Assembly (NCBI RefSeq): GCF_002042975.1
Contig: NW_018149812.1
Span: 949,217-1,013,216 of the forward strand
DNA from: Orbicella faveolata
Lineage: Eukaryota > Cnidaria > Anthozoa > Scleractinia > Merulinidae
DNA: 64,000 bases
Direction of reading: 5' to 3'
The translations under genes and the position numbers were made by a program. The notes beneath the pieces are model-generated. The model was not told the DNA's origin. It did not search any database and worked only from the letters and a program-made list of their open reading frames with translations. The first letter of the stretch is position 1. Each line of letters begins with the position of its first letter. This document shows positions 1 through 17,076 of the stretch, piece by piece.

Positions 1-33
1 TGGTTTAATTCTACCTTCGTCTTGGCACATGAT

Positions 34-574
34 TCATTTCATTTGAGTCTGTATGGAACATTGATCTCTGTCAATTAAACTGTTTACATCGTAGTCAGAA
101 GTTCTTGTCGAGTTCGTTTTAACACTACGCACTGCTCTACGCATGTGATTACTTGGATTTTTGGCCTGCTTTATTCTGTCCTTGTAATTCACAGGCATAG
201 CAACCTGCAAATTGACTGGATAGAGAACTAGAGAAATCATAGACAAACGATGCCTTCTAAATAACAATACAAAGAGTAACAAAAAAGTAGTCTATTGTAC
301 CTGTCTTGTACTACAAGTTTAATTTTTTAAGGAAAACAGAGGATTTTCTTGGCTACATTCAATTGGAAAGCAGGAAGGAAGTCAACAAATGTTATTTTTT
401 TTCAAAAGAGCAATTAGTGCAAAAAGATGTGTATGACATTACACTAACCTTTCCATCGTCCACATCGTCACCAACATCTTCAACATATTCCTCGTCAACA
501 GAAGCCTCTGTAGCATCAGCTTCAGTCGGTTGCGCGACCTCCTGCTCGTTTTCCACTTCATCTTCTCGCGCCAT
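34..574 (-). CDS. Small acidic protein of unknown function, first exon and probable last exon
   Basis: Exon 574-449 opens with ATG and encodes 42 residues beginning MAREDEVENEQEV, very rich in Asp and Glu, and ends in phase 0 at a good donor (GTTAGT). A second open stretch, 204-34, follows a pyrimidine-rich acceptor (TTTGCAG) in the same phase and gives 56 residues that are basic (motif MPVNYKDRIKQAKNP) before a TGA. Joined, they would make a 98-residue protein with an acidic head and a basic tail. I do not recognise the family. The first exon is well supported by its start, codon use and donor. The second is less certain: the real downstream exon could lie beyond the left edge. A splice donor at about 1017-1022 on the same strand could belong to a 5' untranslated exon. 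Confidence 0.5.
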
Positions 575-1392
575 TACACACACATCTTGTCATGTCCCAA
601 TAGTTTAATGCCACGTATACAACGCAGCAAAAAAAAATCAAATCAGTATAAAACAGGAAATGAACCGTCTGCGTAGTCTAAACAATCCAACTGCTACTAG
701 CTATGGCTTTAGCGCTATTTGATATCCAGTCCTCAGACAAAACAAGGGGAAATCATTCGCCCAAAGCGAAGGAAAACAGCTTCCATTCTTCCAAGAACGG
801 ACTGAAGGAAGCAACAGTCGAGAGAACACAACGACAACAAAAGTAAAACACTTCTGACACCAAAGGCATCTCTCGGAAGGCCTCATTCAAGCTGTTTATA
901 CCTTCGCATCGGTACGATCATTCCAAATGCCTAAAACATCACAGGACATAAGAGACACACAATGAATGTTCAGACTTTCTATTTACTACACACACGCTGA
1001 ATCACGCAAGATTAAGTCACTCACCATTGCCGACCAGGACAAGCGATGCCGGTAAAACTAAAAGAAACAGAAAAAGAAATTTCCGTAGTAAAGAAAACAT
1101 GATGGATTATTTCCAAAACCGTCCCTTCTCGCAAGATGGAAACGGATTCTCTGACTGTGTTTTCACACAATCAGTCGAAAATGGCTGCCAGAACAAAGAG
1201 AGCTATGAGACGAAGACCCCTCAAACATGACTGATCAGCGGCAGAGCGGCTGATTAGTTACCAGCTTTTCGCCGACAGAACGCTCCGATATTGAGCCAGC
1301 GATCAGTGTGTACAAGTAGCCGTCTGATTTCAAGTCGATCTTTAGGGAAATTTCGCCCTTTTGAACGCCAAATTAAGGAACTAGTTTTCAGC
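575..1392. promoter_or_regulatory. Divergent intergenic region between the acidic-protein gene and NEDD8
   Basis: The two genes point away from each other and their start codons are 818 bp apart, so this stretch must hold both promoters and any 5' untranslated exons. I see no TATA-like box that I would defend. A minus-strand donor-like sequence lies near 1017-1022. Short open frames here look accidental. Confidence 0.45.
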
Positions 1393-6553
<5,161 letters not shown>

Positions 6554-6728
6554 CAAAAGAATTAGTATTAATTACCTGTCAAGTACCGTCATTGTGCAGT
6601 GCTGTTAGTGATAGAATGCTGTAGTTGTGTTTCTTGTAGGAAGGCTGGAATGTAAAATAAGTACAAGAAAATCCATGTCCTTTTTTCCACACCTAAGTGT
6701 TGTATTTACTTTTGACCAGTTTTTATGA

Positions 6729-6734
6729 AATAAA
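6729..6734 (+). terminator. Polyadenylation signal of NEDD8
   Basis: AATAAA lies 176 bp after the NEDD8 stop codon, at the distance expected for a short 3' UTR. Cleavage would fall shortly downstream. Confidence 0.6.
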
Positions 6735-7735
6735 ATATGTGCATGGATATCAAAGTACAATTTTACTGTTGTTGATGGACTTGTTCATAACCAGTGCAAC
6801 ATATCACAGACATACCTAACTGTAGACACAACTCTTGCAAGGATAATGGCTACAACAAAATGTCAAGCATGAAGTTCTAATGAAGGGTGGTGGTGGCAGA
6901 GGTGACAGTAGGGATTGTAGAAGGGTGGACATAGGACTAGAGTAGTTTCATCCAAATGCAAAGCAATCACTGTGGCGAAGGACAACTTAGGGTCTCAACC
7001 AGAGAGCCTGTTCATGAGCTAGAAATTCTCAAAAGGTTGTATCTCAGCCAGGTCAATTGAGTTCATATAGAAGCTCTCTCAGTTGGACTGCTCTGTAAAC
7101 AAACAAACCATCTTTGGGTTCAACTTGTAAATATAATGCCTCTTTGAAAAAATTATTAATGAGCTCATTGACTGTTATATAATTAAACTATATACTTTAA
7201 AGTTCCAAAAATAATGGCCTCAAAAAAGTAATGACCTTTCAAAATTAGCTATAAAATTTAATGGTCATTAGCAAGTCCTGTCAGTAGCAAAACCGTGACT
7301 CTCCAAAAGTAGCAACCTCAACAGTAATTCAACTTTAACAGACACCAAAAATTATACATTAACTAGCCAGCTCTGATGCTAATACTCAGGAACAACTACC
7401 ATCTATTTGATCCATAAATTACAACAACTTTTGTAGTGAAATTTATGTCCATTTGTCCCGTTGATGTCAACGTTTCTTCGCGGCTCTATGTGTATGCCAA
7501 GCAGACCTATCTTTTAGGGCATTGCCGCTGAGCTAAGAATTTTAAGATTCCGGTTGGATACCACGTGATGGTCTCGTGACTTCCTTTCGCCTAATTTGGG
7601 ATTGTTGACCTTTGCTCGTTCATTGTGACGCAGGCGCAGATGTAGTAAACATTACATCATCTTTTCCGGACCAAAACAAACTATCGATTGAGCGGTGTTT
7701 TGAAGGGCGTAGGATTTTATATCAAAAAGGGGAGT
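6735..7735. promoter_or_regulatory. Intergenic region between NEDD8 and ZFTRAF1
   Basis: Holds the end of the NEDD8 transcript and the promoter and 5' UTR of ZFTRAF1. The last 250 bp are less AT-rich than the rest, as is common near a promoter. I see no gene here. Confidence 0.5.
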
Positions 7736-10700
7736 ATGTCGGAGGGAGAAGCTGAAGGTTCGATACAGGTAGAAGACACTTCCGAAAAAGAAAATATCGA
7801 GCCTCCTTTGAAGAAAGTAAAGACAAGAGAAGACAGAAAAATTGATCGTCTTGGTAAACTCGAGGCGCGATTGAACGACATTTTGAGTTGTACCGTTTGC
7901 CTCGATTTGCCCACCAAGTCCGTTTTCCAGGTGAGAATCGAACTGAGTTACAACAGTGTATAAAATGTCACGCTGTTTGTTCAAATCTCTGTTACCTTTA
8001 AAAATGATTTTCTGTACTCGGGTTAACACTCTTTGCCGATGTCAATTCTGGTCACATCCATCAATACCTGCATCATTCGTGCTTTGTTTTTGCTTTACAT
8101 CCAATCAAGATATGTTTATAGATACACCCTAATCCAGCTTTTGCATGCATGAATTGTAAACCTAAGCTTCATCAAATACGGTGTGGTGCTACAAAACTCC
8201 ATGAGTTTAATTCAACACGTTGAGGTTACTTGACGTGGCGTTCCGTTGTTTGAGTTTCATGAACATTTAGAACTGCGCAATACTATTTGAATAATAGGTT
8301 ACATTTTTGATAGCTGGCAAACACTGTATAAAACAAATTTTTGTGTTGAACAATTGCGGAGATCTTTATAAGCTCCATGAATTTTGCTGCTCTGTTGATT
8401 TTCGACCGGCCGGCATGCCCTCAAGGATATTGTATTTTCAACTTGCTCTGGTGGTAGAGTGGTTTTTGTAATTTGCGAACATAGCCAGCTACTGGTGTTG
8501 AAGAAAGGTAAATAGAATGGGAAAGATTTTTCAGTATTTAAATATTTATGTCAGTGATAGACCTCGGTTTAAAACTTTGAAACATTCTTTGTTTCAAGTT
8601 TACATTGCACGACATTTTCACGTGGCCTGTCACGATGCTCTTGTAACATGACACGCTTCAGTAAAAAACAAAATATTTACCCTGGTTGCGCAATTTTTTT
8701 TCAATCAGTTGGTGTATTAGTTTAGTTATCACAATAATTTGTTTTTAATATTTTATATGTGAATATTTAATTTAATTTTTTTACAGTAATAGATGTTTTC
8801 AAACACACAGGGAGAAACCTGCCAATATATGGCACCATTTGAATCACTTTCTTTTGCTCTGGCTTTTATATGTGTCACTGAAAAATCATAAAACACTCTA
8901 GGTGGGGACTGCTGGAGTTATTTCAATGCTAAGTCTTAAATCATGTGACAGCATTTCAATGAGAGAAGCAAAATCATCGTACCAAGGCTGCTTTCGTTTA
9001 AAACTCTTATGTGTCATAACATAGAATTTCATGACAGAGTAAGATCTGTAGGTGGTGAACCTGTGACTATTTGAGAAGTTTGAATTTAATAAATATTGTC
9101 TTCAAGTTAGTGATTTAGTGGTGTTTACCAAAACACAGAAAGATTGATGGACCCAGTTTAATTTTGTTCTGAACTGTGTATTACGTTTACTTACTTGCCA
9201 CTGTTAACATGATTTTGGCTACGAAATGTGCAGTTTTTTCCCAAGATTCCCTACACGTAACTAAACTTTCCTGACCCACCCCTCCCCAATGTGTGAACAG
9301 CCACTTAAAGACCAAAATATCCAAATTTTGTGTGTTCTGTGTGATGTTGACTTCAGCCCTTTTTTCTGTTTCAATGTAGTGTCGTAATGGACACCTGATG
9401 TGTGCATCCTGTTTCACGCATCTTTTGGCTGATAGTCGACTAAAAAATGAGCAATCTACGTGTCCAAACTGCCGAACTGAAATAAATCGCAATGTCTGCT
9501 CCCGTAACTTAGCTGTCGAGAAAGCCATATCTGAGCTTCCCACAGAATGTTCCCACTGCAGTCATGAACTACCGCGAAGCTGCTTGAAAAATCATGAGGA
9601 CAAAGAATGCTTAAACAGGTAAGTGAGCCCTTTTACTGTATCAGTGTCATTCTCTTCAATATTGAAATGATTTGCATTGAATTACTGCTTTACTGTTGCT
9701 TGTTTCTCAGTCTTTTTGCAGCCCTTGATATGTTTTTGAGTTCATAATGTTGATGAAATAAAACAGTGAAAAAATACTTGTTTGCATTGATCTCTGATTG
9801 TGTGAATTAGTTGGGAGGGATGAATGGGGAGGGTGCACTGTGGGTTGATATCATTCTGCAGCTGGATTCTAACTTCGTAGAATCAGCATTTCTCTACCCT
9901 CACCATAACTTTGCAAGTCATTCCCACCCACCAAAACATAGTGTTTGCATCTCATCTATGTGTTTTTTTAGCAAAATCTGTATGAATGAAGTATCCATAG
10001 TAAAATCGCGTAATTAAACAAGCATAACATAACACCGATACTTTGAGCATGGTATTGCTATCTTGCCTTAACATCAAAGAAAAATTCTGTGACAATCAAT
10101 TTTGTAATGGTAGTATACTTTGTATAATGAAGAGCATGCTTAATGTATTTTTTGTAATAATACTAGTGGTTTACTGTTAGTACAGTAATTTCAACAAATA
10201 TGAACTTTAAAATATAGTGTAGGTGTAACAGTGTCATATGTTGAACAGGTCTTACTGTATTTAGTACTGGTAGCAATCTCTGTATGTTAGACTCTCGACA
10301 ATAAATATTACGTTTGAAGAGTTGAAATAAAATGGATTCAAATGGTGAATGTGTGTTTGCCATTACTGTATCTAACATACTTTTTTTAATAAACCATGGT
10401 CAAAAGGTATTTCAACTGTGGGCAACTGATATTTCAAATATTTGCTTTCCCCAAACTAACAGATAATGAGCCATGGCTTTTTCCTTTCACTAACCATTAG
10501 AGTCAATACTTGAAAGTCAGGTGCTGACAGTTAAACTGTCGTCATGAAATGTCTACAGAAATGTCAAGTTTCAAACAAAGTCAGATGGTAAACATATGGC
10601 CATTGTTGCAGTATTGTTGGGAGACTGTTGAATGGAATGCTAGGCACACCATGAAACCATAAAACTGACTGTCACTGTGCGGCCCCCTTGATGCAGTTGT

Positions 10701-13700
10701 TTAGAAACATTTCACAAGTTGATGTGTGTAGGGCTAGATGGGTCCTGGTTGACATAAGCTGGTCCAGAATGTGCTATGTGGCTCCACACACATCATAAGA
10801 CATTTTTACAAGTCAAGCTGAGTAAAGATGGCATTTACAGAACTCGTTCAACCTTGATGGGCAAATATTTGGCTCTTGGCCATTTTGCATGGATCTCACT
10901 CACTGTATTGAGTCTGTTCAAGTCGACTTGAGCCAAATAGATTTTCCCATGAGGCCTACCCATTGGGTCAATGAGCCAGTCACACTTTTTGTGAATACTT
11001 AAGTCCAAGGGCAGTGAAAACTACAAGAGAGTTACAAAGCTATACTTGATCATGCCACTGTGCAATACCAATAGTTAATATGTCAATTAACCCATGAGGA
11101 CTGGAAGAACCAATTGACTCAGCACTCATCAGCCATTCATTTAAGTGGCTGACAACAATTTCCAGCTCTTTCTATCACATATTTCCATTGATCAACACCA
11201 TTTCTCTTTGTCATATGATCCTAAAACAATGTTAACACACTTATCCAATCATTTGTAAAAAAAAAAAAAGTGTGGTCATCCTTTCTATATAACAGGCTAC
11301 CATAGCCGCAGTTCAATGCGTTAAAAACACCCTTAATTTTGTTTTACGTGATTTTAACTCAAAATGAGCACAGTAACCTCCATTTGTTACTGTCCAATCA
11401 CGTTATTGAGTGTGCAAACTTTAAAAAATTCAGAAGAGGGGCTTCAGAAAATTTAAGGTTGCTTTGAACCCCTCCTGAGAATTTTTTTAAGTTTGCTTAC
11501 TTCAGTAACATGATGCCATTATAAAAATGGAGGTCGCTGAGTTTGTTTGAGTTATAGGCTCTTAAAGAGACATTAAAAGTGCCTTAAACAAGTTGTACTG
11601 TTGCTATGGTAACCAGTTTTATTAAAACACTCTACCAATGATTGGGTATTTGTGTAGTACCATTGTTGTAGGATCTTACGACAAAGAGTGGTAGTATTGA
11701 TCAATCAAAGTATAAGTGATGGAAAGAGCTGTTAAATGTTTGTCAGCCACCTTAATATTGCAATCTCAATTCAACATTCACCAAGTACCTTCCCAGCATT
11801 CCAACCAAAAACAAGAGCAAAATGTGTGGTGTAACAAATTCACTTATCATCTGATGCAGTTTAGAGCAAACAGAAAAATATTTGGGCTTTTTTCATGGTA
11901 CACAACCTTGACAGTTAGTCTGTACACAATAATATTAGATCAGATAAATATAATATTCCTATCTGGACTCCCACTTCCAAAATAAGCGCATGGTACTTGC
12001 TCATAAGTGAGGTTGGGAGTAATACAAATAGTGGGATTTATTGGGTGGAGCAGGAGCCCTATTGATGCTAGTCTTGATCATGTGATGAAGTCGATTGGGT
12101 ACATGCCACCTTAAGCAGCACAATGGTTGACTGTGATTGATTAGTTTTCATTCTTTGCTGTTATTGTTGCATTTTGCACTTCAACTCAACAGAACTGGTA
12201 GAAGCAAAATTCACCAATCACAGCTGAGGTCATGGAAATCTGCGTACTGCAGCCAACCTATTGGTAACATAAGGAGACATAACTAATCACGCTCATCACC
12301 TGATGAAGATCAATACATCGTGACCTACATCACAAGAGACCACTTTGTGAGAAACAATAGTGCCATATTAACTGTGTAATAACACAGTCACCAGCAATAA
12401 CTTTTTTCACCACATTAATATAAACGAGAAACCTTTCAGATTAATTATTCTTGCAGTTTCAGTTTCATATATTGTACCTCTGACTGACAGTAAAACAATG
12501 AACATTCCAGTAAATTTCAACGTAATTACTTTAACAGTTAAATCAGTTTCACTTTCCTAAAACTGAAATCTAATTTTGTCCAAAAATGCACACAATTTCC
12601 CAAAGAGCAGAATTTTTTAAGAAATCCTTGTCTTGCACTTGATACACTAATTCTGTATTCATATAATTGGAATTTTTAACAAAGCTGTCTGTAGATAAAA
12701 GGTTGGCCATCAGATGTCAGTGTTTTAGTGTTAATGCTTTAGGTTTGTGGAGACCAGAAAAGGAACAAAGTGGACAAAAGGAAGAGACTCAAATGAGAGG
12801 TTACTGCTGGCAGTAACAAAAAGTATTATATGGCAGCTCAGCATGTGGGCAAGATGAACCAAATCTTGCACTGTGGTTGAATACCAGAGCAGGAAAGAGG
12901 GGCTATCTTGCCTACACAGGATTACCTGCGGTGTCTAGCTTGTGTAGCAAGCATTCCTGTGAGATTAGAGCTTCTGCATTCTGGCCATGTGCAAACTGAT
13001 GCAAGAGCAAAAACAATCAAGGAAAATAGGGATGGTGGGGAGCCCCGTTTGTGGGCAAACAGGTTTTTCAAAATGAAAGGGTTTGGGAGCAAGCATTCCC
13101 TTGCTCGTCTTACCACCCCCTGCTTCATTGGATTTTTTTTTTGTTTTTTTTGCTCTCACTCTTACTTGTGCGTGGTGGAAATGCAGAAATAGCTCTTTGT
13201 ACTGGAACACTTGCGACACAGGCTAGTGCCCAACAAGGAAATGTTTGTTATGCCATATAATAAATCCTTTATTGACCCAGCTTGGTCAGTTGAGATGGCT
13301 GGATATTGGCTAAGTCTTTTTGTGTGTATGTTAACAGACCCCAAATGTGCTTAGTCAATAAACACGCAAACGGAACTTCGCCAACATCCAGCCATCTTGT
13401 TCTCACGCTTGGTTGTTAACCCATATGTATTGTTTTCAGATCTGATGGTGATGAAACCAACCATGAGATTTTAAAACAATAATCAGATTGCATTAATGTT
13501 ACTAATATATTGGTAATGTAATAAGATGCGACAAAATGGACATCTTCTTTAACCTTACTTCCTGAACTACCACAAGAAAGATTTAGCTGAAAAATTCCAT
13601 ACTACTGGCTTGAAATATAGGATCCTTACTGTTTGATTGATTGATTGATTGACTGACTGACTGACTGACTGACTGGCAGTGCAGAACAAGCAAAGGCAAA

Positions 13701-16700
13701 GGTGCTAAAGACAAAGGGCCTGGCACAAAGCAGCTTTAGCTTCGCAGCTTCATCTTTGCTCGTGCCACAGTGTATGGGAGCCTGCTCACAGGCTAACTGT
13801 ATAGCAACAACTATATAAACAGGCTTTTTCTGGACCTGGCATGTTCAGTGTCATCAATATGGAATTTTTTGTGACAAAATCCTGGGACAGTGGTTTATGA
13901 AGTAATGTCTCTAAAGAAAGGCCTCCATTATCTGACTAATGTGTATCATTTTATAAAACATGTTATTTTTGTGCACAAGTGAACAGTAATATTTATGGAA
14001 TGCGTTTAAGTTAAATGAAGAAAATCGTAAAATAATCCAGCTTCCTTATGACTTAACCAAGGTCAACTTAATCAAGCTGTAAAAAATATTTAGGATAACT
14101 GCTGCTTGTGTTTAAGTCATTGTCCTGGTAACTTCTTAGGAGCACTGTGTTCATAAGCTGTGTGCATATTAAGCCATGTATTTATGTTGCTATAAATAGC
14201 GGTGGTAAACAGTTAACTGGTATCTTGTACTTTTATTTCAAATTACAATTCTAGGATGTTCCTAGGACCAAGCCAGTATTAAGGGAGTTGTTTTTACATC
14301 GTTAGACTTGCAACAAGTGCCTTTACATTTTTCTAAGAAGGCATATGGAAGTTAGAAACCCAGTGCTCTGATTTAGTTTGGAGTTTGACTACCACCTAGA
14401 GTTTGGGAAAGGGTTCTACACTCCTCCCCTGAAGAGGGAGGCATGACACAGGATACAAGAAGGGGTAGAAATCAAGCCTAACTTGGATCATTGACAATTA
14501 TACCCATGTATTGTTTTGCTTGTACTAAACCAAGAGCCCCTCGTAAAACAGTGAACATTTGTGTCAACAAGCTACTGTGGTGCCCTCCTAAATTTTCAGT
14601 GAATTTAATAGAGCTTTTTGTAACTTTCAGACAGTGCAATTTCATTGCACACCAATTAAAAAACAAAACAGAAATGTGGGTTGGAGTTGCTGTCATAAAA
14701 GGGTGATTTACTGGACTGTTGCCATGGTAACTAGTCACAAGAGCAGTGTAATACTTGGTTACCATTGCCAGTTTTTGGGGTTAAATGTTGTACAGTGTAA
14801 CAGAACACAAGTTGTGTGCACTGGCGCAAGCCTTGTCAAAGTTAAGAGCCACTCGTAGAGCAGTTTTCAATTGAGCGTTGTAAGACTAAACCAAAAGCTT
14901 TCCAATTAGAATACTCAGCCAAACTTGAACCATAGTAAAACCAAAACCAGAGTAATTGCCTGGTTACTTTTGACAAATCAATTGAAAACCGCTCTAAAAG
15001 ATAAATTATAATTTTTGAGTTTGTTAGATGAGAACCAGTCTGAATGTGGTCAATAAATTTGTTGAGAAACAGTGATTATATTGGAATATTTTAAGTTGGA
15101 AATACTAATGGGCCAAGTTGAGTTGTGATAAGATAAGGCAGAAAGGAGATCATGATGCTTAGTATCAGTTTCAGTTTCATTTTGTAACACTAGAAGATGT
15201 GATAGAGGTTCATATCTACTTGACCAGAGAATATTGATATTTTGTCTTTGCTTTCTCTTGACAGGTGGGGAAATCCTCCTTCAACAACGTGCAACCATAC
15301 TAATTTCCAGATTCTATCTTTCAGCCTTAAACAACTGTTGATAACCCATTTGTCTTTGTTTTGATTTGTGTTTTGTGTTTTTCAGGCCAGTGCACTGCAA
15401 GTTCAAAAGATTAGGTTGCCTGTGGCAGGGTCCATTTCATGAGCAAAGGGATCATGAGGATAACTGTGTTCATCCAGGCATGACTGGATTACAACTTATG
15501 GAGTCGTTAGAGGTGGTTGATAAGAATCACAAGAACGAGCAGGAACTCTTCCAAAACATCCTCAACTTGCTGTCCTTTGAAAAGATTGCTATAAATGGTT
15601 AATATTGTTATTCTTTTGTTATTAACGTCTATAATTAATGTGTCTGTAATAATGTATTTTCCTTTCTTTCTCTTGGCTTGTTTCAATTGCTTTATCCAGT
15701 AAATCAGTTATTTGTTGTTTTCCTTTGTGCTGGGTTAGTTCCTCCAACATTGGTTTATCTTCCTGTGTTGTTGACTACTCAAAATGAAATGCTATATCTG
15801 GTGTATAATTTACTTAATATCTTAGCTAGACAGTGAAGTTGGTTTTAATGCTCTTTAGTCAATAACTTACTGATTATTTTCTGCCACTGGTGTGACACTG
15901 TTGTTTTTCTCATCATCATTACTGATCATGTTCTGACTGTTGCCGATTTTTTCAGGCTTGGTTAGTACCAACCCATGGTGAGACCAAAATCCTTTCACAG
16001 ATACTACTAACACTGCTTGAATTTGATTCGTTTTCATCCATTACATATGTTGTATCTGGTTATTAACCACATAATTAATTTGCAGCTATGGGTGGGAGGG
16101 CAATTGCATTCATGACAAAAATTTCAGTTTCAGAGTATTGCCGCAACTTGTAATTCCTCCTGTTAGCCTGACTTTAGACTTATGATTCTGTGCGTATGTT
16201 AAAGCAAATAAAGTTGACCAAATATGGTCTTAATACTATTCATTAGGTACACTGAAAGGCTTGAATCTCTGTACAGGTTACTGACATTTTAAAAACAAGT
16301 CTCAGGTGTTACACCTTTCATTGAAAGTAAGCTTTACTCACAAGCTCATTTTCATGTAAATCAAACTTATTTTCATTTGAAGACTGTTGCACTGAGGCAA
16401 AGCAGCAACTTGCAAATTGCCATAAAATTGCTCCACAATTTGCTATTGCAAAACTGTATTTGTTTCATCTGAGCTGAGAGATTTTGTGGAAACTAAAAGT
16501 TAAATTGCACTTTTGCACTACATACTCTCCATTCTCACAGAACATTTGACAGGGATGCATGCTTTCCTACTAACCAATTCATGTTCACAATCTTCCTAAC
16601 ATCTGTAGACTTGCAGCTCAAGCCATACCGTTCTGATGACTATCTACCACAGCTCTGCTATGAAAGCAGTAGATTTCATGCTCTGGGCCAACAGTGGGTG

Positions 16701-16988
16701 GTAAAAGCAAATGTTGTCGGCAACGAGAAAAGCTTGAAGCGTGTCTTGACTTATCAGCTTGTACAGAAGGGAAAAGTCAACCTTAATGTCAAGTTCTTAA
16801 TGCTGCGGAGTCCTTTCAGTGACTTGGTTATCAAACCTGAAGTTCATCAACAGGAGTTCAGTTGCGATTTGCAAGAAAGCAGTTACCATGACCTTGTACT
16901 GTTGGACCCCACAGAATGCAACAAGATGCTGGAGGCAAATACAATTAAGTTGAGAATGATCATATTCCAGATTCCTGGTTCAGATTAA
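7736..16988 (+). CDS. ZFTRAF1: Zinc finger TRAF-type-containing protein 1 (CYHR1-like), complete
   Basis: Coding exons 7736-7930, 9380-9618, 15386-15597 and 16609-16988 join in phase into 341 residues. Residues about 1-45 are acidic and then basic ([11 protein letters not shown], a possible nuclear signal). Next comes a RING-like finger, CTVCLDLP...[16 protein letters not shown]...CPNC, split by intron 1 between its first and second Cys pairs. It is followed by [11 protein letters not shown] and a TRAF-type zinc finger (CSHC...H...[24 protein letters not shown], in parts), then the C-terminal domain from LSFEKIAIN to LRMIIFQI. Order and wording match human ZFTRAF1/CYHR1 throughout. The family is little studied; a RING with a TRAF finger suggests a ubiquitin-ligase or scaffold role, which is inference. 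The start at 7736 has good context; an in-frame extension upstream has only a TTG. Confidence 0.93.
7931..9379. other. ZFTRAF1 intron 1
   Basis: A 1.45-kb AT-rich intron with clear GTGAGA donor and TGTAG acceptor. I see no gene or repeat in it that I can support. Confidence 0.6.
11295..11614. repeat. Foldback/MITE-like element with GGCTACCATAGC ends
   Basis: The left end GGCTACCATAGCCGCAGTTC pairs with the right end, which in reverse reads GGTTACCATAGCAACAGTAC. A second, inner pair (CCTCCATTT and AAATGGAGG) supports a fold-back structure. No coding capacity is seen. Confidence 0.5.
12903..13430 (+). repeat. Dispersed repeat, copy 2, with an inner insertion
   Basis: Matches the reverse complement of 3600-3840 at both ends. 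Between about 12947 and 13245 it carries about 300 bp absent from copy 1. That insert resembles 41862-41930: both contain an AATGCAGAAATAGCTCTTTG-type stretch followed by a GGAACACTTGC-type stretch. So one repeat seems to have landed in another. Confidence 0.5.
13635..13676. repeat. Microsatellite (GATT)n then (GACT)n
   Basis: Four to five GATT units run into six GACT units, a compound tetranucleotide repeat likely to vary in length between individuals. Confidence 0.85.
14856..14996. repeat. MITE with TAGAGC-GTTTTCAATTGA inverted ends
   Basis: The left end TAGAGCAGTTTTCAATTGA and the right end in reverse, TAGAGCGGTTTTCAATTGA, differ at one base. The element is 141 bp and non-coding. The near-identical ends suggest a fairly recent copy. 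Confidence 0.7.
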
Positions 16989-17070
16989 GAATAATTTTAT
17001 TGTACAAAGAATTGAGTGTACATAGTTTTATTTACCAACCATGCCCTCGACTTTTCCTGTTAATATTTGG

Positions 17071-17076
17071 AATAAA
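17071..17076 (+). terminator. Polyadenylation signal of ZFTRAF1
   Basis: AATAAA lies 83 bp after the stop codon, giving a short 3' UTR. Confidence 0.6.

Larger units (their letters stand above)
9619..15385. other. ZFTRAF1 intron 2, repeat-rich
   Basis: A 5.8-kb intron. It contains inverted-repeat elements at 11295-11614 and 14856-14996, the second dispersed repeat copy at 12903-13430, and a tetranucleotide microsatellite at 13635-13676. Stretches 9700-11290 and 15000-15385 show nothing beyond AT-rich sequence. Confidence 0.65.

Noticed and set aside
7652-8029. 125-residue minus-strand open frame over ZFTRAF1 exon 1
   Set aside because: Antisense shadow of a well-identified exon.
14478-14858. 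Overlapping open frames of 70-95 residues in ZFTRAF1 intron 2
   Set aside because: Both strands are open, with no splice sites in phase and no recognisable domain; probably repeat-derived or chance.
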